From: Protonemura montana
Taxonomy: Eukaryota > Arthropoda > Insecta > Plecoptera > Nemouridae
Length of the DNA: 64,000 bases
Assembly: GCA_947568835.1 (NCBI GenBank)
Contig: OX387605.1
Location: 11,660,418 to 11,724,417, forward strand
Reading direction: 5' to 3'
This document shows positions 10,146 through 19,800 of this stretch, one piece after another. Numbering within the stretch: position 1 is the first letter of the stretch; each line of letters opens with the position of its first letter. The position numbers and the translations under genes were made by a program. The notes under the pieces are model-generated. The model was not told where the DNA came from and did not search any database. It saw only the letters and a list, made by a program, of their open reading frames with translations.

Positions 10146-10929
10146 ACGATAATTTTATATGTGGAATCGCGGAATCGGAATTTTTATTATTTTCCGGGTG
10201 GAATCGAAATCAGAATTTATATTTTGTGTAACATGGTGTCGGAATCGATAAACATAAAAATTCCGGTCCCTGATTCTTACCGCATTTTCTCGTAATGCAC
10301 GTCAGACAAATTCCCAGTGTAACTAGAAGTTTCTTTTGTCACGGCCAAACTATCGCTGCATACTGGAAAACCCAAACCAGCCGACACGAAAAAGCTGCTG
10401 ATTTTATGGAATTTATTCTCTTACTTGTTATTGTCACATTATTACACCTTATTTGGGCCCTGCATTGGCCCCGCGGTGACTGCCGTCAGCCACCGCAGCC
10501 CAGTCGACTTCCAAACTACTTACTGTATTGTGTAAAAGCATTTTTTCTCACGATTGGGAAAAATAAGTTGCCCATGGCGGCCATACACATAATTTAAGTG
10601 GGCGGAGTCACTATATTGCTGACGGTTGATGGAGTTCATATTTGGAGCGTCTTGCATCGCGATTATTGGTTGCAGGGGGTGGTAAGCAGGATAGCCCAGT
10701 GAGATTCAAAAATTAGTACCGTTGATTGCTATTTAGAGCGCGCTGTCTGCTACGAGAGTAGCAGATAGCTTTAGCGTTCCAGGTTTTTGATAATGGCCGG
10801 CGGCTATGACGTCTTTAGCGTCAGCTCTGACGTCTTTAGCGTCAGTAGAGGCAGAGCAACAAGTGCTAGAAGTGTTAAAAGCTGTGGATGATATTTACCA
10901 GAACTCTAATTAAAGTCTGAAGTGGTGCT
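10146..10929. other. Upstream region of the P-family transposase
   Basis: No gene was recognised. It holds GAATCGGAAT-type low complexity (10160-10270), the motif TAGTACCGTTGATT (10714-10727) and two tandem copies of an 18-bp near-palindrome (10807-10824 and 10828-10845). No TATA box stands out. If a mobile element surrounds the transposase, its left end should lie here, but I could not find a convincing terminal inverted repeat. Confidence 0.5.
10807..10845. repeat. Tandem TGACGTC..CGTCA repeats upstream of the transposase
   Basis: An 18-bp unit, TGACGTCTTTAGCGTCAG, occurs twice with period 21. Each copy is an interrupted palindrome (TGACG and CGTCA arms) containing a CRE/ATF-like TGACGTC core, about 85-125 bases before the start codon. 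It could be promoter or transposase-binding sequence; neither is shown. Confidence 0.7.
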
Positions 10930-13900
10930 ATGGGAAAGGGCACGGGTCGTGTGCAAATGATTTGCAAGTATAGGGAGTGCACCAATACTCATTTGAAGGA
11001 CCCGGCATTGTCTTTTTTTTATTGCACTAATAAAGACCAAGCACAACGCGATGCCTGGTTGACCCGTTCCGGCAACGAGGATTTGGTGGGTTCAACTGCG
11101 GAACATTTGAAAGCGAAGGGGTTTCGTTTGTGTGCTATACATTTCGAGAATAGCGAGTTCGTTAATATAAGAAAAAATCGGTTGGTCAAGAATGCGCTTC
11201 CTAAGCTGTATGCTGCTGAAAATGATCATGATGTCATTGACATTGCCAAAGACACCGACACTGTGGCAGGTGAGGGAATCTGAGGTCCTGGCATACACTT
11301 TATGTTCCAGTAAATAGCCATTACTAGTGGGTACTACACTCTCCTAGCCTGTAGCTAATATGGACTGAAATTCGATTGCAGAATCGTCACAAGATGATAG
11401 TCCAGTTGCCATGTCTGAGGCAGAGTTTGTTGGTGATGGCATGGATGCTGCTGGGCCATCTTCACCATCAGTCTCCTCTCACCAGACTACACCATTTGGT
11501 AAGTTTAAAATCAATCTATGCACATCCTCCTTTCACTATAACTTTAAATTCAGTACATTCAAATGCCAATAACCTGGGAGTTCTTATTGTATTTGTTCAT
11601 TTATAATTTTTAGTCATTCACAAAAGAAGAGGCTCTATTCTCGGAGAGTTGGGGTACAGTCTAGGTGAGCGCACACCGAGAAAGAAAACCCTGCTGTGCA
11701 AATACAAGAAAGCTGTGAAGAGGGTGCACCAGTTACTCAAACAGACTTCGCTACAAAAAGATAAAATTAAAGCTGTGGAGAAATTGAAATCTGCGCCAGC
11801 ACTGGAGAGGCTTATCTCCGACACAGAAACCTTTTCCCCTGCCATGTCGTCCTTCATCTTGGGAGATCTTCGGAACCGCAACCGGCCAATAAAGTCTCGC
11901 AGGTGTGTAAGCAACGGGTGGAAATAATCTTATAATTATCTGTTCGAGCTTGTTTTAACAACAAATTTTGACCTATAGGTGGAATTTGCAAGACAAAATC
12001 TGGGCACTGGCCATTATGAAGCGAAGCCCTCGGTGCTACGAATATATGCGCAAAATAATTACTCTGCCGAGCCCGAAAACATTGCGCATTTTATTGGACA
12101 ACTTGTCGTTTAAAACGGGCCTAAACCAAAAAATTCTCGCTCATCTTGCAACACGGGCGAGTAAGATGAGTGAGAGGGACCGATGCTGTGTTGTCCTCTT
12201 TGACGAGATGTCCTTGCGCTCGGGCATCTACTATAACGAGAGCGAGGACAACGTATCAGGTAAGGAAGACTACATCAAGTTGTCTGATTTTGATTAAATG
12301 GTATTAATACAATAAATCAATATTTGACTAAAATTCATTTTCAGGGTTTGAAGACTACGGCCACCTTGGCACAACACGAGTCATCGCCAATCATGCCCTT
12401 GTTATAATGGTTCGAGGACTTGCCAAAAGGTGGAAGCAACCGATTGCTTATTATTACACATGTGACACCGTTCCTAGTGACATTTTGGCAAAGTTGTTGC
12501 GGCATGCCATCAGTGCGTTGCTAGGCATTGGCTTAAATGTTGTGGTCACAGTGTGTGATCAGGGCCCCACCAACCGCGGAGCAATCCGGGAGCTATCGGA
12601 TGCCACACCTGATGGCTCGAGTGAGACATTTTTCGAGGTTGATGGCAAGAAGATTTTTGTACTCTTTGATCCTCCTCATCTCTTAAAATGTATGAGGAAC
12701 ATTCTTCAGAAAAACAATGTTACCTGGTGGGATGAGGTCCAATCGTGCTTTAAAACTGCCAAGTGGGAGCACCTGGAAAGGTTTTACGAGCTTGATCAGC
12801 TGACAGCAAGAATGGCTATCAAGCTGACGGCAAACCATCTGAAACCAGAAGGGTCATTCAAGATGCGCGTCAGTTTGGCAGCCCAGGTCCTGAGCCACAC
12901 GGTTGCTGCAGGGATGCTGACCATGGCCACTTGGGGGGATGGCAGCGTTTTTCCAAAGGAGGCCATGCACACTGCTGAGTTTGTGGAGCTCTTGGACAAG
13001 TTTTTTGACAGTGTCAACGGCTCCACACTGCACCCTGATCGGGGAAAGGAGCTGCGTTGTGTTCTGTCCAACCAATCTCCGCATCTGCAGTTCTGGGTTG
13101 AGATGCGAGCTAAAGTCCTAGGCTGGCGATTCACCAACTCTCACACTGGACGGGTAAGCTTTATGATCTACCAGTCTGTTAGGTACCACATTTTGCTGTT
13201 ACAGGTAAATAAATCTATGTAGGTTATTACATTGACATATAATTAACCTTTTTGCAGAAGCTAAGCCCACCAACAGTCACGGGTATTCTTGTCACCATTG
13301 TTTCTTTAGTGAAGTTGTGGGACTACCTGAGGACTGAAAAAGGCTTTCGCTACCTTTCCTTGAGGAATCTTGACCAGGATGCTCTGGAAAACTTGTTTGG
13401 GACCATACGCCAACATGGCATTTGTAATGTGAACCCAACGACAGTGCAGTTTGCTGCTGCCCTGAAGACAGCAACCATTACCAACCTGAGCAGCTACAGG
13501 TCCAGAGGAACGAACTGTGAGCGTGACAACGACCAGCTGCTCAGCGACCTGCGGGCTCTCCTCGAGAAAAAGGATGCCTCTGTTACACCTTCAAAGGTAA
13601 TTTTAATGTTTATGCACCAAACAAATATGTATGGTTGCTGATATTATCTTTATGAGCATGGTAACTCATTACTCATTTCTTGTAGGTGCTGCGACCATCA
13701 GACAGGGCCACCACAAATCCTCGTCTGCTTGCGGTACCAGTTGCCTCGCGAGAAGAGGACCAGCTCACGGACCTGCGGAGACTGCCAACCGCTTACGTAT
13801 GCGGCTACATTGCCAAGCGCCTTTGCTTAGTCATATCATGCACCGAATGCAAGTCGCTGATCTTGACGCACGAGCTGACTGAAGACCACCTCTTCATTTC

Positions 13901-14237
13901 CTTGAAGGAATATGATCTGCAAAAGGAGCACTTGACCTATCCAACAAGGAACATGGTGGACTTTGTTGAGTCGCTGTTGGACAGGTTCAGCGCCCTGATC
14001 TCGGAGACCATTTTCCTTCGGGGAGTGAAGGAGTTGTTGATGGCCGACTTTGTCAGCATCAATCATGAGTGGCTGGAGTGCTCTATCCATGGAGACATTC
14101 TGCTCACTCCGCTCCTGCAACTGTTCTGCAGAGTCATGCTGCACAGCTACTGCAAGAGAAGAAACCGCATGATTTCTGGAGCTGCGATAAAGGCAACCAC
14201 CATCAAGACCAGGATGAAGATTGTCAGGCACAATTGA
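10930..14237 (+). CDS. THAP-domain P-element transposase (THAP9-like), 7 exons
   Basis: Cut-and-paste DNA transposase of the P-element superfamily. Exons: 10930-11269, 11382-11498, 11614-11902, 11979-12259, 12345-13153, 13258-13596, 13686-14237. All junctions are GT-AG and the phases join into 908 aa, close to human THAP9. The N-terminal THAP zinc finger has C12, C17, C68 and H71 (C-x4-C-x50-C-x2-H). A basic, coiled-coil-like segment in exon 3 follows. The RNase H-like core has acidic candidates in VLFDEMSLR (about D324), VCDQGPTNRG (about D414), LFDPPHLLKCMRN (about D451) and DQDALENLFGTIRQHG (about E656). The C-terminal exon contains VCGYIAKRL and C-x2-C. No stop or frameshift interrupts it. 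It could be an active element or a domesticated gene; the termini decide. Confidence 0.92.
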
Positions 14238-14318
14238 ACCTCACATTGCTACAGCATATCTTGTGTGTTCAGCATGTCTTCTTTGTATGTTTTCACTTGC
14301 ATAATTTCTAATCACTTC

Positions 14319-14324
14319 ATTAAA
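14319..14324 (+). terminator. ATTAAA polyadenylation signal of the transposase gene
   Basis: The variant signal ATTAAA lies about 80 bases after the stop codon. Confidence 0.4.
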
Positions 14325-14405
14325 CACTTATATGTGTCAAAAATGATGCTGTTTTTCAATTAGTTATACCTTGGTCCTTGACTGATAATTTTTTGCTGTA
14401 ACACT

Positions 14406-14546
14406 GAATCTGCCAATGTAATGCCATTGCTTTATTAGTAACCTTTGCAATTTGATGAGAAAAATTAATGTCTGTAACAAGCATTATTATTTCCTCTCAA
14501 ATTGCAAATGTTACTGAAACAGCAATGACATTACTAAGACAGATTC
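14406..14546. repeat. Imperfect inverted repeat of about 54-bp arms (MITE-like or element end)
   Basis: 14406-14460 matches the reverse complement of 14493-14546 over nearly its whole length, for example TTTGCAATTTGA against TCAAATTGCAAA and GAATCTG against CAGATTC, with a loop of about 32 bases. It lies about 170 bases after the transposase stop, so it could be an internal inverted repeat of that element or a separate foldback MITE. Confidence 0.75.
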
Positions 14547-16889
14547 TGAATTTGAATGAAAACCGGGGCTAAATGATGGGTGAGGGGGAGTCGTGGTGCG
14601 GGGTGCAAATAGTACCGTTGATTCGAACAGAGATGGCGCTAGCTGCGCATTTCGTGTAGGTTTTCTCCTATAACATTGGGTTACCCCTCTCTACCTAACT
14701 CCTCTCTGATTGGTTGCTTCTACGTAGAAAAAGCTATTAGCTGAGTTCTTGTAGGAATAAGTGATGTTATCAATAGTCGACAACATCGTGTGAAGGTACT
14801 TCTGGTACTAGCTAGACGAAGATTCTGTTGACATGAATTGGCGTACATGTACCATTCGCATTGCCTTTTTTAATCTCCGAAGCCGACCGCCGCCAAACAC
14901 CATCGTCCTTGAAGACCGGGTTGCCTGCTTTGTAATCCTTCGCTTACCTGTCTTGCTAGAAGAAGTTACCGTTATCGTTGGTGGAACAGATGTCTTTTAA
15001 TTTTCACATGTTCGGATGTTCACATGTTCAGGTAACAGATGAGTTGTTAATAGCTACAAGTGGATGCAGGTAGAAATTAGGTTAGGGTTATGCAAAAGGA
15101 TTTTAATGCATTTGTTGTTCAGAAAAACCAAAGTTATATATTTTAGGTTCCGGGGTCAAATGCATATCTATGGCAAATTCTAATTAATGCAATGTTTGAC
15201 CACTGATAACTACTTGTTTTCATCATTATTCTATAACTGCATGTTTTAGTGAAATAGTTATTTAGCAAGCCTTCACAAAATGTTTTTGTGAATGCATCAT
15301 GAATGTGGAATGTGTTTCAAACTCTATGCTATTATCTCTAGGAAATATTGTTTAATTTGTTAAATCCAATTATTTATATGACCTGACTAGTTGGTTGATG
15401 GGGCTTGCTAGTTGGTTGATATGCACATATTGGAGATATTTGTTCAACATGTACCTAGTTTCTTCCCAACTAGAAAACAAGCCAGTAAATTATTTTTCAT
15501 TAAGTTGATGAGAAATGCTAGATTTATTAGAATAACCTCACACAGGACAGAGAAGTAGCAAGGTTTGAAGGCACCCAAGGGCAACTGGGTTTAATTCTAT
15601 CTCCCTTTTTCTTTTCTTCCTGTCTCTGGAGCCTCCTCCCTCCATAACCTCAAGTATGAGGCCACTGTAGCTGGACAGTAAAAATCTACTGGCGGTGTAA
15701 AGTTACACTTCTGCTCATTCCCTTATTTGTTACTGACTAAAAATGTATTTTACAAGGAGTTTCTTAAATATTCCAATCTAAAATTATTAAGACACCGATT
15801 TGTTATCTGAGATCTGTCTGTGCCCACTGACTAGATGTAAAATGATCTTTCCCATAAAACCCTTATTAGAACTGATTTAATTAAAAAAGAGGGAAATCTA
15901 GTTAATGCTTATAAGTTAAATTGAAATATAAAATATAAACATTAAAGCATTATAAAGCATTAAATATAACTGTGGCTCTTCATAATTTGGCATTGACCTC
16001 CCCACCCCTCCCTTTGCCCTTTAACTATTTCCCTATAAGTACCTTTAGGCTTGGAGACTAGTTATTGACCCTGAAACCGACCCCTAATTATGGCTGTGTG
16101 GCTTTGTGGCATCAAATCACATCCAGCGATTCGCTCGGACTCGCTGTCGGTAGCTACTCATTACCTCTCCAAACAGGGAAGTGGGGAGACCCATGAATCG
16201 GATTAACATTAGAATTAAATGTATTTTCCATGAATTATTGGTTGTTCAGCACAATGTGCTTGAAAAGATTTTTTGGTAATTGCATTTAGTTCTTAGTAAG
16301 TTCTCCAATGCCCAAGACTACTACTTTTCAAAAACCATGTTTGTGAAGGCACGTTTCATTTATTCCTAAGTCGTAATCTTTTGCTCTGCTGCAAATAAAA
16401 ATCAATTATTTTGCTATATTGATTGAAATATGGTCAAAAACCTTCTAAGAGCAATTCACATTTCTATTACAAAAACTAGAAATGCAATAACAAAAGTAGT
16501 TATTAGTACCTAATGACAACCATTTCTATTTTGTTATATCTTTTAGAAAATGTCTGTAGTTACTTACTCTGATAATGTTGCTCTTTATATACATGCACTA
16601 TACATGCACTACCAAGGGCTTCTGCTGGCCCTGCATCCATTTAATCTGCACTTCGAACTTACTATCATTTGTTATCTTTTCTAGGTGATGACTGACGACC
16701 ACATGCTACCCTTTTGTCATGGGCCATTTTCGCATTGGCAACTTAGCTTGCCTCTTGGAACTGGAGGATAACTTCTAAGATTTAAAGATACATTTATGCA
16801 GTGAGGTCACATACTCTAAAAAGTCATGCCACTGTACAAAATGAAAACATGATACTGGCTTTGGGACCATGAATGACAAATAAATTATA
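14547..16889. other. Region between the transposase and the next gene
   Basis: No coding sequence was recognised. A second TAGTACCGTTGATT lies at 14610-14623. 16128-16201 is a dispersed repeat shared with 27.7 kb. An acceptor-like TTATCTTTTCTAG at about 16672-16684 suggests a 5' untranslated exon of the following gene. A tiny upstream frame (ATGAATGACAAATAA) ends just before the chosen start at 16890. Confidence 0.5.
16128..16201 (+). repeat. Dispersed repeat, copy 1
   Basis: CGCTGTCGGTAGCTACT and a 22-bp block (16180-16201, starting AGTGGGGAGA) recur at 27725-27813. The 22-bp block is exact but inverted there. Class unknown. Confidence 0.75.
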
Positions 16890-19800
16890 ATGAATGGTAT
16901 TACGAGTGAAGGACCAGTGCCCATTGTTGGGCCTTCTACCTCTGCACAAACCTTCGACAGAGTCCATCCCAGGAGCGTGCCAGTTCTCAATGTCACCCAG
17001 AATCTGGATCTTACTTCCGAAGCTTTCTACGATAACATTTTGCTAGCCAATCAGCAATTGATTCAAACGACAGATATTGATCAATTGCAGCATCACATAG
17101 TTGAAGAGGAAGACTACTTTGCACACTCAGGAATTGAGTACCAACCAATTGCTTCATTCGAACCGCTTGTCAACAATCCTGCCAGGCCTTCTCCAGCTGG
17201 CGTTTATCACATTAGGCTTTCTCCAGAAAATAAATCATGGCCCCCTGTAAATATCATACGTGCAGGGACCTCATCTACTTTCACCAGTAAAGTACCCGTA
17301 CTTTCTAGTACTAGTACAGGGTCTGTTCTGTACGCCAAGACTAGAGCACCTTTAATTTACACCAGTGGAGAACCAAAATGCACCAGTTCTTGGTCATCAC
17401 AACCTTGCACCAATACATATTCCTCACTTTCCAACGCCAAACCAGTGCCCATGGTTACCAGCTCCAATGAAGTGCCTTCACTTATCAGTAATCCATGGTC
17501 ATCACAACCTCACTTCAGTCTAGGTCACTTACTTTACACCAAAGCAGAATCTTTACGTTCCAACTTCAATGGAGAGCCTATCTCAAATGCAGCGGACTTT
17601 GTTGCTTACAATAGCACAGAGCCTTTTCTACGCTCTAACTCTTGCAGCCCATTACAAGGCTCCGGTGCAGCATCCTTACTTGAAACCAGCCAAGAGTTTT
17701 TGCAAACTAATACCAGTCCTTCACAAAACATGAAAACGGAGGCACCTCAAACTGTCGTCAATGCCGAACACTTGCTCTCTCGGATAAGAAAAGAAACCTC
17801 CGTGCATTTCTCCATGAAGTATGAATCGCAAGTACAAACTGGCCGCCACCCAGAAGAGGTCTTTCACTTCTCCGGAAACAGAGCCGACGCCGATCTCAGC
17901 AAAAAGAGTCCTAGGACGGATGACAGCCAATTGTCTCCATTTTTGATCGTCCGTGATAAAAGATTTTGCGACAAACAGCCATTCAACACCGTTGGGTGTG
18001 ATTTTGAAGCTGCAACCTTGGCTACCGGCTTTAAAAGCGAATTTGCTGATTCATCCATGGTTGCTCAGCACCCTAGTTATCACGCTGTCGGAGAGAGCAA
18101 CATCGAAAAAGTGGGTGTGCCAAACAAGAAATATGACATAGATTCTTTTATTAAACCAACGGATTTAGATTTACTGAGTATTGTCGATTTGACCTCTTGT
18201 AAAGAAGAAGGTCCTGCAGATCTGATCACTTTGCCAGGAGTCAGTGCTTCGTATCTCAACACACATGAAGGTCAGCATGACAAAGTCTTCCATGAAGAGT
18301 CAGTGGAAGTGTTGAATGCTGTTCACCCAAAGTCTCAAACTTTGGTCGATCCCAAGTTTCACAGTGCTTTTGCTCGACTAACAGACATACCAAAGCAGCT
18401 TGAGAACAAATTTAAGCTCTTGCCATCAAAGACCACTCAAATTTGTGTTGAGTCCCAAAATGTGTCGATTTGCCTTAGCAATAGAAAGCCAGATGCCCTT
18501 AATATGCCAGTGGCTTCCTCCAAAGAAAGCACCACTGTTAAAAATAAGGCAATAACTCAACCAATGTTGTGTATTAAAAGTTGTGAAGTACAGCTAAGCG
18601 ACATCAGGCGTGACGGTACGTTTGATCAACTGCAGCAAAAGTCCAAAGAAACCAACAAAAGTGATGTTAGAGAAGTCACCAAACAAGCAATACACACCAG
18701 GGATTGCTACGTAAAATTATCCGATGTATTTCTTGATGGTACTTTAAATTTGCCAGAATACTCTAAATCACAGAATATCGGAGAGTTTAATTCAAAACTT
18801 GGTGCTTGTGCATCATACCAGCTGCTAACACCCAAGCAATGTCAAAGCTTGAATGACACCCTCATGCCACCCCCAGTGCTGCCTTTACAGCCCCTTCCTC
18901 TGATACTGCCTCAACCAACGCTACTGCCCCTACCAACGCTACTGCCCCTCATCCCACTGCGAGCTCATTCAAAGCTCCCTGTGAAGGTTGGAAGCTTAAA
19001 GGAGGAGCTAACAAAGCCTAGCTTCCAGGACTCTGACGCTCTAGAAAAAGCCGATAATTGCGCTCCAGGCTGGGACGTTTTGCGATGTGCAAGCACCGTT
19101 CGTAAGAAGTTTCAACGGGTTCGACATCGCTGGGAGTATCCACCGCTGCCCAATCCAAACCGTGACCTCAGCTTCCGCTTCAAACGGTCTGCTAAAGATA
19201 CTCACATGCAGTCAGTTCCTGTTCGATTCACAGCCAGTAGTGGACAATCTAAAAACGGTGACAAGCGATATACGTTAGGGACAGGAAAATCTGTGCATAA
19301 AGATAGCTTGTCAACTCAGAAGTATTCACAATGTACGCATCACAACTCGCAACCCTCCCATTACAACTCACGACCAAAGCAAAGAAACTCACGTGTTATG
19401 CGCGATGACTCGCGATTTAGTCATGGTAACTTAGAGTTTTGGCATGATGACTCAAGATCTAGTTCTTCACAATCTTCTTGCAAATCAAGGTCTCTGCAAA
19501 CCATGCGTCGTGACATGCAATTTACGCACCGGTACACCCAACCAAAGAACAATGTGTGTCGATCAGCGCACAGTGCAAGTCGTCGTGCAGAAGGTAATGC
19601 ACAATCTGAAGAATACCCCAAAGTACATCTCTTGCAAAGTGAGCTACCAAACTCATTTAAAGCACACAACTCGCAAGGCAGGCAGCTAAACCTGCGTGAA
19701 GCACGAGGTGAGCAGCCAAACTTGGTCATTGGCTATCGCTGTCACCGGGAAGCACGCCGATTGTTATCTGCCAAACAAAACAACGCGATAACTGCTCAAA

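Noticed and set aside
10600-14760. Terminal inverted repeats of a complete P element
   Set aside because: I compared both flanks by eye in both orientations and found only a direct 14-bp repeat and short chance matches, so I do not assign element boundaries.
17721-19729. Several minus-strand and alternative plus frames inside the 3.1-kb exon
   Set aside because: They are shorter shadows within the 1040-codon plus-strand frame and show no family features.
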